Of a stretch of DNA of 64,000 nt, positions 1 through 9,344 are shown one piece after another. The position numbers were made by a program, and so were the translations under genes. Positions within the stretch are counted from its first letter, which is position 1, and each line of letters begins with the position of its first letter. The notes beneath the pieces are model-generated. The model made no database searches. It was not told where the DNA came from and was given only the letters and a program-made list of their open reading frames with translations. The stretch lies in the NCBI GenBank assembly GCA_020249265.1, contig JADCGA010000003.1:1-64000 (forward strand). Direction: 5' to 3'. The stretch is from Roseomonas sp. (GTDB lineage Bacteria > Pseudomonadota > Alphaproteobacteria > Acetobacterales > Acetobacteraceae).

Positions 1-212
1 ACTGCCGCGGGTCCTTGAGCGCAGAAAAATGATCGAGGAGCGATACAGAAGACATGGGGGAACCTCAGAGAATCGAGGTAGTCCATGAATCACCGTACGA
101 TGAACTTGGGAATCCCTGCTACTTTCAAGCGATTGCCCTGGGGATGGAACCAGCGAAATCGCGCCCCGCTTTTGCCGCTTTCAGAACCGCGCCCCGCCTG
201 TTACGGAATGCC
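1..212. other. Window edge, no confident gene
   Basis: An open frame on the plus strand runs from position 2 to a TGA at 86-88 and could be the 3' end of a gene that starts outside the window. It is rich in AGA, AGG and CGA arginine codons, unlike the neighbouring genes, and its residues suggest no family. Positions 54-212 remain open in frame with the following pseudouridine synthase, but the encoded stretch has no S4 or catalytic character, so I treat it as leader. Nothing else is recognised. Confidence 0.3.
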
Positions 213-1184
213 ATGCCTGTTTCTCTCCGCACCATCGCCCCGGCCGAGGCCGATATCCGGCTTGATCGCTGGTTTCATCGGCACTTCCCGAACCTCACTC
301 AGGGCGCGTTGCAAAAAATGCTGCGCACAGGGCAAGTCCGCCTGGATGGGGCGCGCGTCGAAGCGAATGCGCGGCTCAAGCCCGGCCAGCAATTGCGCAT
401 CCCACCCTTGCCCGAAGCCGCCGCCAAGCCGCTCAGCGCCCGCCCGGTGTCAGACCGGGATGCGGCCGCGCTTGAACGCATGGTGATCTACCGCGATGCC
501 TCGGTGATCGCGATAGACAAACCCCAGGGCCTGCCGGTGCAGGGCGGGCCGGGGATTACGCGGCATGTGGATGGCATGCTGGATGCGCTCCGCTTCGGCT
601 ATGAAGAACGACCGCGCCTGGTGCATCGGCTGGATAAGGACACATCCGGCGTTCTGATCCTGGGGCGCACTGCCGCGGCGGCTTCCCGTTTGGCAGCGGC
701 TTTTCGCGGGCGGGATGCGGAAAAAACCTATTGGGCCGTGGTGATTGGCCGCCCCCATCTGTTGGAAGGCCGCATTGACCTGCCCCTTGCCAAGCTTGGC
801 GGGCAGCGCGGCGAACGCGTGGCCGGGGTCGCGGATGGTGAGGGCACGCGCGCTGTCACGCTGTATCGCGTGGTGGATTCCGCGCAGCGTCAGGCGGCGA
901 TGCTGGAATTGCGCCCGCTGACGGGTCGCACGCATCAGCTTCGCGTGCATTGCGCCGAGGCGCTAAAATGCCCGATCATGGGCGATGGCAAATATGGCGG
1001 CCAGGCGGCGCATCTGGAAGGTTTCGGCAATACACTCCATCTGCATGCGCGGGCCTTGCGCCTGCCGCATCCGGAAGGTGGCACGCTGGAACTGGCCGCG
1101 CCGCTGCCGGCGCATATGAAGGATACCTTCGCCATGCTTGGCTTTGATCGTCCGAAGACCCCGCCATGTCGGCATCTGCGCTAA
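213..1184 (+). CDS. RluA-family 23S rRNA pseudouridine synthase (RluC-like)
   Basis: Predicted to isomerise specific uridines to pseudouridine in large-subunit rRNA. The 323-residue protein has an N-terminal S4 RNA-binding segment (about residues 12-65), then the RluA catalytic domain. The family motif HRLDKDTSG begins at residue 138 and places the catalytic aspartate at about residue 141. A second conserved block, LTGRTHQLRVH, lies near residues 240-250. I start at ATG 213 because the S4 domain begins directly after it; an in-frame ATG at 54 would add 53 residues without family character. The last 19 bases overlap the next gene, suggesting co-translation. The RluC versus RluD or other subfamily assignment is not secure from sequence reading alone. 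Confidence 0.88.
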   Translation: MPVSLRTIAPAEADIRLDRWFHRHFPNLTQGALQKMLRTGQVRLDGARVEANARLKPGQQLRIPPLPEAAAKPLSARPVSDRDAAALERMVIYRDASVIAIDKPQGLPVQGGPGITRHVDGMLDALRFGYEERPRLVHRLDKDTSGVLILGRTAAAASRLAAAFRGRDAEKTYWAVVIGRPHLLEGRIDLPLAKLGGQRGERVAGVADGEGTRAVTLYRVVDSAQRQAAMLELRPLTGRTHQLRVHCAEALKCPIMGDGKYGGQAAHLEGFGNTLHLHARALRLPHPEGGTLELAAPLPAHMKDTFAMLGFDRPKTPPCRHLR

Positions 1185-3454
1185 AGCCGGCGCGGCGCTG
1201 GCCGCGCTATCTGGCGGGCGCGTTTGCGCTGCTTTTCCTGCTGCTGATGGGTGGCATTTTGGCGCTGCGCGCCGCTTTGGAATCCGGCAGCTTCACACCG
1301 CGCATCAAGGCCGAGATTGAAAACGCCACCGGCTATCGCGCGACCATTGGCGGGCTTGGCCTGGCGCTTGGGCTGATCCCCAAGCTGGAATTGCGCGATG
1401 TAACACTCAGCACACCGGGCGGCGCCACACCGGGGCTAGAAGCGCCGCGCCTTGCCGCCACGATATCGCTTTTCTCCTTGCTCTCGGGCGGCATCGAAAT
1501 CCCGCATGTGGAAGCGGATGGGCTGAAGCTCAATCTGGACCCGGCGCTTTGGGCGCTGCCTGTCTCGGAAAGACCTGCCCGAGACGCCACTGCGGCACCA
1601 GCAGCGCCAAGGCGCACGGCCACCATGCCGCAGATCGGGCTGGTCAGCCTGCGCGATGCGCATGTGGTCCTGCCTGGCAGCAAGGGGCGGGATATTGAAA
1701 TCCCTTCGCTTTCCATCCGTGGCATAAGCGCGACCAGCGCAAGCGACCTGGCGGCGGAGTGGCTCTTCCGGGGCATCACCTTCACCCTTGCTGGGAAGGC
1801 CGGCCCGCTATTCGGCGCTGCCCCCGGCACGCTGCCCCCGCTGGGTGCCATCACCCTCAAGGCCGGCGCGGGTGATCTTGGCTGGCTGCTGCCGGGGCTT
1901 AGGCTTGACGGGCTGGAATTGATCGCGCCGCCGGATGGCGAGGCCAAGCTCTCCGGCGCGCTAACCCGCGCCGGAAGCACCGCCCGGCTTGAGGCAAATC
2001 TGGGCGAGGTTGGCAAGCTGCTTTATGGCTTCACCGGGCCATTGCCGATTGAAGCCCGGCTTACCTCAGCCGATGCCAGCATCACGCTGAAGGGCAGCGT
2101 GGCGCGCCCACTGGAATTGGCCGGCGGACAATTCGACCTGACGGCGGATGTGCCGGATGCGGCGGGGCTTTCCGGCTTTCCTACTCTGCCCCGCGGGCTG
2201 CGAGGGGCGGCGCGGCTTGAATGGCGCGATGCGCAGCACTTCAGCCTGCCGCGCTTCCAACTGACCAGCCCCGCGCTGGCGGCCACCGCCGCGCTTAATC
2301 TTACGCTGGTGGGGCGGCCCAATTTGACCGGGCGGATTGATGTCTCACGGCTTGATCTGGATGCGCTGAACCCTGCCACAGCCCCAGGCCCCGCGCCCGC
2401 CGCAGCTTCAGCCCCGGCAGCGGCAGCAGGCGATGGCCGGGTCATTCCAGATATCGCCTTGCCCGTCGGATGGCTGACGGCGCTGGATGCCGAATTGGCC
2501 TTGGCCGCCCGCGGCGTCACTTCCGCCGGTCTGCCGCCGATTGCGGTGCAAACGCAGCTCCGCCTCAGCAATGGTGCGCTGGCGCTCGCACCCTTCAACC
2601 TCACCCTTCCGGCGGGGCGGCTTGCCGGGCAGGTCAATGTGAATGCGGCGACGAACCCCGCGCGATACGCGCTTAGGCTGCGGTCCGAAGGTGCCGGGCT
2701 TGATCTGGCCGCGCTGAGTGGTTTGTTGGAAGGGCTTGGCTTGCGCGGCCAGGGGGAAGTTGCCGCTGATCTGCGCGGCGTCGGCGCCACCACCCGCGCC
2801 ATCGCCGCCAGCCTCATTGGCGAATTTGGTGTGGCCATGGTCAATGCCCGGCTGGAGCAGGGAAAGGCCATGGATGCGCTCAGCAGAGTGCTGACACTGC
2901 TTGCCCCGAACACGCAGAGGCTCGGCGCGATTGACCTGCGTTGCGTGGCATTGGCTTTCGGGGCGGAACAGGGCATGGCGCAAAGCCGTGCGCTGTTCAT
3001 GGACAGTGCCATTGGCCAGATCATAGGTCAGGCGAGCATTAATCTGCGGGATGAAAGCGTGAATGGGCGGCTGAATACGAATCTGCGCGTTTTTGGCCTT
3101 GGGTTGCGCGCGCCGGTCAATCTTGGCGGCACGCTGGCGGCGCCGCGCATCGGTGTGGCCTCAGGGGCGGCGATTGGCCAAACCGCGGCGGGCCTTTTGG
3201 CGGATACCTTGACCGGGCGGATTGCGACAGACCCGATCGGCAATCTGCTGGGCGGCAGTGACCGTAACGCGGCAGCGGATTGCGCCGAACCGCTGCGCCT
3301 TGCGCGGCTTGGCGCAGCGGGTGCGGTACCCGCGCCACGTGCAGCGCCAGAAGCGGGGCAGGAAGCCCCCTGGCCTTCTTTGCCAGCTTTGCCTTCACCG
3401 GTGCAGGATGTGCTGCGCGGCCTTGGCGGTATTCTGGGCGGCGGGCGGCGGTGA
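1166..3454 (+). CDS. AsmA family protein
   Basis: A 762-residue envelope protein of the AsmA/TamB-like superfamily, members of which are linked to lipid transport and outer-membrane assembly. It has one N-terminal membrane anchor (about residues 13-36) after a short basic cytoplasmic tail, then a long region of repeating beta-rich segments. The C-terminal AsmA-like block (about 500-690) contains the typical stretch on self-contained subdomains followed by a variable Pro/Ala-rich tail. The start overlaps the upstream pseudouridine synthase by 19 bases. It converges with the DUF3775 gene 16 bases downstream. The family assignment is good; the cargo is unknown. Confidence 0.85.
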   Translation: MSASALKPARRWPRYLAGAFALLFLLLMGGILALRAALESGSFTPRIKAEIENATGYRATIGGLGLALGLIPKLELRDVTLSTPGGATPGLEAPRLAATISLFSLLSGGIEIPHVEADGLKLNLDPALWALPVSERPARDATAAPAAPRRTATMPQIGLVSLRDAHVVLPGSKGRDIEIPSLSIRGISATSASDLAAEWLFRGITFTLAGKAGPLFGAAPGTLPPLGAITLKAGAGDLGWLLPGLRLDGLELIAPPDGEAKLSGALTRAGSTARLEANLGEVGKLLYGFTGPLPIEARLTSADASITLKGSVARPLELAGGQFDLTADVPDAAGLSGFPTLPRGLRGAARLEWRDAQHFSLPRFQLTSPALAATAALNLTLVGRPNLTGRIDVSRLDLDALNPATAPGPAPAAASAPAAAAGDGRVIPDIALPVGWLTALDAELALAARGVTSAGLPPIAVQTQLRLSNGALALAPFNLTLPAGRLAGQVNVNAATNPARYALRLRSEGAGLDLAALSGLLEGLGLRGQGEVAADLRGVGATTRAIAASLIGEFGVAMVNARLEQGKAMDALSRVLTLLAPNTQRLGAIDLRCVALAFGAEQGMAQSRALFMDSAIGQIIGQASINLRDESVNGRLNTNLRVFGLGLRAPVNLGGTLAAPRIGVASGAAIGQTAAGLLADTLTGRIATDPIGNLLGGSDRNAAADCAEPLRLARLGAAGAVPAPRAAPEAGQEAPWPSLPALPSPVQDVLRGLGGILGGGRR

Positions 3455-3470
3455 TATTGGCGGGCTCTGT

Positions 3471-3887
3471 TCAGCCCTCCACATCCTCCAGCGAAAGTCC
3501 CAGCGCTTCCAGCCCTTCTTCCAGCATATCGCCGAGCATTTCGATGCCGAGCAAATAGGTCGCCGGGTCGCGCATATTGCGTTCACGCGCCAGGTTGCGG
3601 GCTTCTTCCCAATCATCCGCCTCATAATCGCCGCGACCAATCCAGGCCAGCGCGATCAGCGATGCTTGTTCATCCTCATTCAATTCACTGATGAAGGCGC
3701 GCAAAGCATCCTCATCCATGTTTTCATCATCTTCAGCGTCGAGGCCTTCTTCATCCTCATCCGCGCGGGAAATTGCGCCGCTTTCTTCGCCTTCCTGGAC
3801 AGCGCGCGCCGCATCCACAATGGCGGCTACCGATTCCAGGCTGATGCCCAGATCGAATTCCTCATCCTCATCATCGCGTGCGGCCAT
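3471..3887 (-). CDS. DUF3775 domain protein, strongly acidic
   Basis: A 138-residue soluble protein. The C-terminal half contains a segment (about residues 65-100: acidic stretch, then DEQASLIALAWIGRGD, then a WEEA helix) that I recognise as DUF3775; the family has no established function. The N-terminal half is very rich in Asp and Glu, including runs such as DEDEEGLDAEDDE, which predicts a very low pI and partial disorder. ATG 3887 is chosen because AGGAGA lies about eight bases upstream; an in-frame ATG at 3923 lacks such a site. It is convergent with the asmA-like gene and codirectional with the WD40/CobW pair. Confidence 0.75.
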   Translation of the reverse strand: MAARDDEDEEFDLGISLESVAAIVDAARAVQEGEESGAISRADEDEEGLDAEDDENMDEDALRAFISELNEDEQASLIALAWIGRGDYEADDWEEARNLARERNMRDPATYLLGIEMLGDMLEEGLEALGLSLEDVEG

Positions 3888-3985
3888 GGCGCTTCTCCTG
3901 CCTGAATGGGCGCACTCAAGCACATGCGCACGGGGCTTTGCCAGCCCCGATCAGGTTGCAAATGCATGTCAATGAAGGGCGGTTT

Positions 3986-5011
3986 TCAGCGGCGCGAAAG
4001 GTCAACCAGCCCCGCGAAACCTGCTTCCGTGCCGAAGGCGAGATGCGTGCCGGAATCACTCCAGGCCAATGCGGAAACCGCGCCGCGACCGGGGGCGGCC
4101 ACGGGCACCACGCGCCCGCTGGCAACCTCGGCGATCAGCACCAGCCCGTCATCAAAGCCGGCGGCCACCACTTCCTGCTGCGGGTGGCAGGCCACGCGCG
4201 TACACAGCGCCTGATCCCCGCCGGCCAATTCGGTTGGCGCCTTGCCCATCGGGCCGCCGCCAAAAAACGGCCAAAGCACAATGCAATCCGCGCCAGATGT
4301 CGCAAGCCAGCGCCCCTTGGCGGTGAAGGCGATGGATTTCGTCTTGGCCGGATAGCCCGCCATGCGCATATGTTGGCCATCCGCCAGGCGCCAGCCATGC
4401 AAGGTGTTTTCCTGCATGGCGGTGACCACATGCGTGCCATCCGGGCTGATCTCAACACCGATATGGCTGCCCTTCCATTCAAGCGAACGCGGCTTGTCTT
4501 CCTTCGCGGCAACAAACCAGAGCGAAGCGCCATTGTAATGGCTGGCGGCGATGCGCTTGCCCTTGGCGTCAAAAGCAATGCCCGTGACCGATGTTGGATG
4601 CGCGAGTGATTTCAGCGCTGCCCCCGCGCCATCCAGCAAATGCACGGCCTTGCCCACAACGGCGGCGCGCAGCCCGCTTTCATGCGCGGCGACATGATCC
4701 ACCCAGCGGCTGCCATAGCGCGCCAATTCAACCAAAGCACCATCCGCGCCAAGGCGCATCAGCCGCCCATCATCGCCGCCGGAAATCACGCCATCCTTGC
4801 CATCGGCGCAAAGCGATAGCACCGCGCCCTGATGCGCTTCATGCTGCGCCCAGGCTTCTTGCGGTGTGGCAATCAGCGCGCGATGCAAAACGCCATCGGT
4901 GGTGCCGAAGATGCAGGTCTTGCCTTCATGGCCAAAAGCAAGCCCCGCGACCCAGGCGCCGAGGTTTTGCGAAACGCCCCGGCTATCCAGCAAATACTCC
5001 GTGCCGCTCAT
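3986..5011 (-). CDS. WD40 repeat protein coupled to CobW GTPase
   Basis: A 341-residue protein made of beta-propeller repeats. Repeated patterns such as [31 protein letters not shown] and [13 protein letters not shown] mark about six or seven blades; no signal peptide or other domain is seen, so it is probably a cytoplasmic scaffold. Its ATG overlaps the TGA of the upstream CobW-type gene by four bases (5008-5011), the standard arrangement for translational coupling. The pairing suggests that the propeller binds or regulates the metallochaperone GTPase, or an apoprotein client; that role is inference. No enzymatic residues are seen. Confidence 0.82.
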   Translation of the reverse strand: MSGTEYLLDSRGVSQNLGAWVAGLAFGHEGKTCIFGTTDGVLHRALIATPQEAWAQHEAHQGAVLSLCADGKDGVISGGDDGRLMRLGADGALVELARYGSRWVDHVAAHESGLRAAVVGKAVHLLDGAGAALKSLAHPTSVTGIAFDAKGKRIAASHYNGASLWFVAAKEDKPRSLEWKGSHIGVEISPDGTHVVTAMQENTLHGWRLADGQHMRMAGYPAKTKSIAFTAKGRWLATSGADCIVLWPFFGGGPMGKAPTELAGGDQALCTRVACHPQQEVVAAGFDDGLVLIAEVASGRVVPVAAPGRGAVSALAWSDSGTHLAFGTEAGFAGLVDLSRR

Positions 5012-6039
5012 GCGCCGGGGGGGCTCCAGCGCGCGATTTCGGCATTGATCTTCGCCTCATCCTCGCCAGCCTGGCAGGCTTCAAAACCGCGCCGCAGCCA
5101 GGGGCGGTTCAAATCGCGCCCGATGAATACCAGTTTTGAGCGCCGCGGAACGCCTTCCTTCCAGGGGCCAATGAAATCGCCATCGGCAATCATATGCACC
5201 GCCTGGAAGGCGAAGCGGCGATCATCGCCCTCATAAGCCAGAATGCCTTTGGTGCGCAGCAAATCCTGCCCCTTGCTGGACAGAACCTGCGTGATCCAGG
5301 CGTTGAAACGCTCCGGATCGATCGGGCGATCCACTTCGAAGGAAACGCTGTTCACTTCAGAATCATGTTCGTGATCATCCTCGCCCGAAAGGAATTCCGG
5401 TTCGCGTTCCAGAATGCGTTCCAGGTTGAAGGCATCACGCCCGATCACGGCGCTGATCGGCACATCGGATTTCGTGGCGCGACGAATCTCAGCATAGGGG
5501 TTGATGGCGCGGATGCGCTTTTCCACTTCCGCCGCTTCCGCCTCGCTCACCAGATCCATCTTGTTCAGCACAATAATGTCGGCGAAGGCAATTTGTTCCT
5601 GCGCTTCGGTGGAATCTGCCAAGCGCGCCGGCAGATGCTTGGCATCCACCACGGTCACGATGGCATCCAACTTCGTCGCGCGCTTCACATCATCATCAAC
5701 GAAGAAGGTCTGTGCCACCGGAGCGGGGTCGGCCAAGCCCGTGGTTTCCACGATAATGCCATCAAACTTGTCGCGCCGCTTCATCAGCCCGGCCAGGATG
5801 CGGATCAAATCCCCGCGCACCGTGCAGCAGATGCAGCCATTGTTCATTTCGAACACTTCTTCATCGGCATCCACGACCAGGTCATTATCCACGCCCAATT
5901 CGCCGAATTCATTGATCACGACCGCGAATTTCTGGCCGTGATTTTCGGTGAGGATGCGGTTCAGCAGCGTGGTTTTGCCGGCACCAAGATAGCCGGTCAG
6001 CACGGTTACGGGCACGGGGGCGCGGGTGGTGTCGCTCAC
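5008..6039 (-). CDS. CobW/ZNG1-type GTP-dependent metallochaperone
   Basis: A 343-residue G3E GTPase of the CobW/COG0523 family, which deliver metals (often zinc or cobalt) to client enzymes using GTP. Walker [10 protein letters not shown] is at residues 16-24, the signature metal-binding CICC at 69-72, and the guanine-specificity NKMD at 159-162. A His/Asp/Glu-rich linker (EDDHEHDSE, about 220-228) precedes the CobW C-terminal domain. The start codon is GTG at 6039, with GGAG about nine bases upstream. It is the first gene of a two-gene unit with the WD40 protein. No cobalamin genes are near, so a zinc role is more likely than CobW proper. I could not recognise a convincing Zur operator upstream. 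Confidence 0.88.
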   Translation of the reverse strand: MSDTTRAPVPVTVLTGYLGAGKTTLLNRILTENHGQKFAVVINEFGELGVDNDLVVDADEEVFEMNNGCICCTVRGDLIRILAGLMKRRDKFDGIIVETTGLADPAPVAQTFFVDDDVKRATKLDAIVTVVDAKHLPARLADSTEAQEQIAFADIIVLNKMDLVSEAEAAEVEKRIRAINPYAEIRRATKSDVPISAVIGRDAFNLERILEREPEFLSGEDDHEHDSEVNSVSFEVDRPIDPERFNAWITQVLSSKGQDLLRTKGILAYEGDDRRFAFQAVHMIADGDFIGPWKEGVPRRSKLVFIGRDLNRPWLRRGFEACQAGEDEAKINAEIARWSPPGA

Positions 6040-6084
6040 GTGGGTTTCTCCATCAGCAAGGTTTGAGACCTTATATGGGGCGAA

Positions 6085-6110
6085 GCCGGGCAGAGGTCAC
6101 CCCGCCCGGC
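6085..6110 (-). terminator. GC-rich hairpin between aminotransferase and cobW-like gene
   Basis: GCCGGGC at 6085-6091 pairs perfectly with GCCCGGC at 6104-6110 around a 12-base loop. There is no U tract on either strand, so it is at best a weak terminator for the aminotransferase or a structured leader of the CobW-type gene. Confidence 0.3.
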
Positions 6111-6119
6111 AGTGTTATC

Positions 6120-6172
6120 GTTTGGTCGCATTTTCCGAGTCGCCATGTTGGACCACATGGCTTGAAAATGCT
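6120..6172 (-). repeat. Dispersed palindromic repeat, copy A
   Basis: Read on the minus strand, this 53-bp segment matches 44 of 53 positions of the segment at 23695-23747. It begins AGCATTTTCAAGCC, ends GAAAATGCGACCAAAC and contains a hairpin with arms CCATGT and ACATGG (6143-6160). Two of the differences from the other copy are paired changes that preserve the stem. It lies just after the aminotransferase stop codon and inside the leader of the CobW-type gene. The overall pattern resembles small intergenic palindromic elements known in many alphaproteobacteria. Confidence 0.75.
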
Positions 6173-6176
6173 CCGC

Positions 6177-7508
6177 TCATGCGGCTTCCGCCGTAATCGC
6201 CTCAGCCAGGGTATTGATCAGCCGATCCACATGCGGCTTTTCGCAAATCAGCGGCGGCGACATGGCAATGATATCGGCCGTCACGCGGATCAGCACGCCA
6301 TCATCAAAGCAGCGGCGGAAGACATCCAGCGCGCGTTGCGTGGGCTTGCCCGGGCGCGGCGCCAATTCCACCGCGCCGATCAGGCCGACATCGCGAATGT
6401 CAATCACATTCGGCAAACCCTTCAGCGAATGCACCGCATCCTGCCAATAGGGTTCCAGCGCGCGGGCGCGGCCCGGCAAATCCTCGGCACGATGCAGTTC
6501 CAGCGTGGCAATCGCCGCCGCCGCCGCCAAGGGATGCCCGGAATAGGTATAGCCATGGAAGAATTCGATCCCGGCGCTCGTGCCGGTCACGATGGCATCA
6601 TAAATCTCATTCTTCACGGCAACCGCGCCCATGGGCACGGCTGCGTTCGTCAGCCCCTTGGCCATGGTCATGATATCGGGCACCACACTCAGACGCTCCG
6701 CGCCGAAATTGGCGCCAAGCCGGCCAAAACCCGTGATGACCTCATCAAAAATCAGCAGAATGCCGTGCTTGGTGCAGATATCGCGGAGCCGCTTGAGGTA
6801 GCCCACCGGCGGCACCAACACGCCGGTTGAACCCGCCACCGGTTCCACCATGACAGCGGCAATGGTCTCCGCACCATGCAAAGCCACCAGGTTTTCCAGC
6901 ACATCGGCCAATTCGGCGCCATGCGGCGGCTCGCCCCGGCAATAGGCGTTCTTGGCCGGCAGATGCGTATGCGGCAGATGGTCCACATAAGGCAGCAGCG
7001 CGCCGAATTGCTTGCGATTGGGGCCAATGCCACCCACAGACATGCCGCCAAAACCCACACCATGATAGCCGCGTTCGCGCCCGATCAAGCGCACGCGCGA
7101 AGATTCACCGCGCGCCTTGTGATAGGCGAGCGCGATTTTCAGCGCCGTATCGGCGCTTTCGCTGCCTGAATTGGTGAAGAACACCCGGTCCATGCCATCG
7201 GGCGTCATATCCGCCACGCGCGCGGCGGCTTCAAAGGCAATCGGGTGGCCAAGCTGGAAGGCGGGGGCGAAATCCATGATCGCCGCCTGCTTTTGGATCG
7301 CCTCCACAATCTCCCGCCGGCCATGCCCGGCATTGCAGCACCAAAGGCCGGAGGTGCCGTCCAGAATCTCCCGGCCCTCGGGCGTGTAGTAATGCATGCC
7401 CTCAGCGCGGGCGAGCATGCGCGGGCGGTCCTTGAAATACTTATTGTCGGAATAGGGCATCCAGAACGCGTCCAGATTATTCGGGCGCGGCACATTGATC
7501 TCATTCAT
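6177..7508 (-). CDS. Class III omega-amino acid:pyruvate aminotransferase
   Basis: A 443-residue PLP-dependent transaminase, most like beta-alanine/omega-amino acid:pyruvate aminotransferases that transfer a terminal amino group to pyruvate. The class III features are present: NSGSESADTALK (about 113-124) for phosphate binding, DEVITGFGR at 255-263, and the PLP-binding lysine in AKGLTN at residue 284. An SGHP segment lies near 320. The start has GGAGAAG upstream. It is followed by palindromic repeat copy A and preceded by an acyl-CoA synthetase gene in the same direction, but the 67-base gap leaves operon membership open. Precise amine substrate is not readable. Confidence 0.87.
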   Translation of the reverse strand: MNEINVPRPNNLDAFWMPYSDNKYFKDRPRMLARAEGMHYYTPEGREILDGTSGLWCCNAGHGRREIVEAIQKQAAIMDFAPAFQLGHPIAFEAAARVADMTPDGMDRVFFTNSGSESADTALKIALAYHKARGESSRVRLIGRERGYHGVGFGGMSVGGIGPNRKQFGALLPYVDHLPHTHLPAKNAYCRGEPPHGAELADVLENLVALHGAETIAAVMVEPVAGSTGVLVPPVGYLKRLRDICTKHGILLIFDEVITGFGRLGANFGAERLSVVPDIMTMAKGLTNAAVPMGAVAVKNEIYDAIVTGTSAGIEFFHGYTYSGHPLAAAAAIATLELHRAEDLPGRARALEPYWQDAVHSLKGLPNVIDIRDVGLIGAVELAPRPGKPTQRALDVFRRCFDDGVLIRVTADIIAMSPPLICEKPHVDRLINTLAEAITAEAA

Positions 7509-7575
7509 CGGGGCTTCTCCGGGATTTGAGCCGATACAAACACCCAGTTGCGCACGGGGGCAAGCGGGAGATTGG

Positions 7576-9267
7576 TCAGCCCTGCCTTAGTTCCGGGAAA
7601 TCCTCCTCCCGATACTCGCCCTCGGGCCTCACGCCAGCGGCGAAGCGCTTTTCCTCAAGCTGGCGCAGTTCCACGCGCCGGATCTTGCCGGAAATCGTCT
7701 TGGGCAGCTCATGGACTTCCAGGCGCCGCACGCGCTTGAAGGCGGAAAGCCGCCCGCGCAGATGCTGGAAGATGGACAGCATGGTGGATGGGCTCGCCAT
7801 CGCACCGGGCGCCAGCGCGATGAAGGCCTTGGGCACCGCCATGCGCATGGCATCCGGCGCGGGCACCACAGCGGCTTCCGCCACTGCCTCATGCTCTATC
7901 AGCACGCTTTCAAGTTCAAAGGGCGAAATCCGGTAGTCGGAGGCTTTGAAGACATCATCCGCCCGCCCGACATAGGTCAGGTAGCCATCCTGATCCCGAT
8001 TGGCGACATCGCCGGTGCGATAAAACGCCTCACCCGCTGGCAGGATGGCGCCATCATCGCCCTGATAGCCCATCATCAGCCCGGTCGGCGCGGGGTCGAG
8101 CGCAATGCAGACCTCCCCTTCCTCAGCCGGCTTGTCATCGGGGTCGAGCAGCACAATCCGGTAGCCAGGCAAGGGCTTGCCCATGGAGCCTTCCTTCAAC
8201 GCCATCCCCGGCGGATTGCCGATCTGCGCGGTGGTTTCCGTCTGGCCGAAGAAGTCGCGGATGGTGAGCCCCCAGGCTTCGCGCACCTGTTCGATGATTT
8301 CCGGGTTCAGCGGTTCCCCCGCACCTCCCACTTCGCGGAGCGCGGTCGGGAAGGATTTCATCTCTTCCTGCACAAACATCCGCCAAACCGTGGGCGGGGC
8401 GCAAAGGCTGGTGACGCCGTTCGCGGCAATCGCTTCCAGCATGCCGCGCGCATTGAAGCGTGGCTGATTGGCGATAAAGACCGTGGCCCCCGCATTCCAG
8501 GGCGCGAAAAGGCAGGACCAGGCATGCTTGGCCCAGCCAGGTGAGGAAATGTTCAAATGCACATCGCCGGGCCGCAAGCCCAGCACGAACATCGTGGAAA
8601 GATGCCCCACCGGATAGGATTGATGGCTATGCAGCACCAGCTTGGGCCACGCCGTGGTGCCTGAGGTGAAGTAAAGCAGCAGCGGATCGCGGGCCCGCGT
8701 TGGTCCATCGGGCGTGAAGCTCGCGGCGCCCTGGTGCAGCGTTTCATAGCCAACCCAGCCCGGCGGGGTAGCGCCAATGGCAATGCGCGTGACATCATCC
8801 TCAAGCCCCGCGAATTTCGGCGCCTCGGCGGCATTGGCAACCACAAAGCGCGCGCGGCCTCTGGTGAAACGGTCCTTCAAATCATCACCGGCCAACAGCA
8901 TGGTCGCGGGGATCACCACCGCGCCGAGTTTCATCGCCGCCAGCATCACTTCCCACAGCGGCACCACATTGCCGAGCATGAGCAGAATGCGATCCCCGCG
9001 CTTTACGCCCAGCGCGCGCAGCCCATTGGCCACACGGTTGGAGGCGGCGGAAAGCTCGGCAAAGCTTACCTCCGCCGCGCCATCGCCGATGATTTTCAGC
9101 GCCAATTGCTGGCCCTGCGCGCCTTTGGCCAATTCGGCATCGAACCAATCGAGTGCCCAGTTGAAATCACCAAGTTCCGGCCAGCGGAAATCGCGATAGG
9201 CAGTCGCGTAATCGCCGCGCTGCGCCAGCAGGAAATCCCGCGCGGCCTTGAAGGCGGAATGGCTCAT
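7576..9267 (-). CDS. AMP-dependent acyl/aryl-CoA synthetase
   Basis: A 563-residue member of the ANL superfamily, which activates a carboxylate with ATP through an acyl-adenylate and then forms the CoA thioester. Motifs in order: the P-loop-like YFTSGTTAWPKLVLHSHQ (the usual TSGTTGxPK with Ala-Trp in place of Gly-x), the FGQTETT block, GEAFYRTGDVANRDQDGY, and the C-terminal catalytic lysine in LPKTISGKIRR. The length and the N-terminal region resemble medium-chain or 2-aminobenzoate-type CoA ligases. The nearby aminotransferase runs in the same direction, which could fit degradation of an amino acid or aromatic amine, but this is inference. Confidence 0.85.
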   Translation of the reverse strand: MSHSAFKAARDFLLAQRGDYATAYRDFRWPELGDFNWALDWFDAELAKGAQGQQLALKIIGDGAAEVSFAELSAASNRVANGLRALGVKRGDRILLMLGNVVPLWEVMLAAMKLGAVVIPATMLLAGDDLKDRFTRGRARFVVANAAEAPKFAGLEDDVTRIAIGATPPGWVGYETLHQGAASFTPDGPTRARDPLLLYFTSGTTAWPKLVLHSHQSYPVGHLSTMFVLGLRPGDVHLNISSPGWAKHAWSCLFAPWNAGATVFIANQPRFNARGMLEAIAANGVTSLCAPPTVWRMFVQEEMKSFPTALREVGGAGEPLNPEIIEQVREAWGLTIRDFFGQTETTAQIGNPPGMALKEGSMGKPLPGYRIVLLDPDDKPAEEGEVCIALDPAPTGLMMGYQGDDGAILPAGEAFYRTGDVANRDQDGYLTYVGRADDVFKASDYRISPFELESVLIEHEAVAEAAVVPAPDAMRMAVPKAFIALAPGAMASPSTMLSIFQHLRGRLSAFKRVRRLEVHELPKTISGKIRRVELRQLEEKRFAAGVRPEGEYREEDFPELRQG

Positions 9268-9344
9268 GCGCTGATCCTCCCCAACCGCGCGGCTTGGCGC
9301 GGGGCGTTATTGTTTTCAGCGAAAGGCTAACCCGGTGTCCGGGG

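Noticed and set aside
54-212. Longer N-terminus for the pseudouridine synthase starting at ATG 54
   Set aside because: The extra 53 residues show no S4 or family similarity, while ATG 213 directly precedes the S4 domain.
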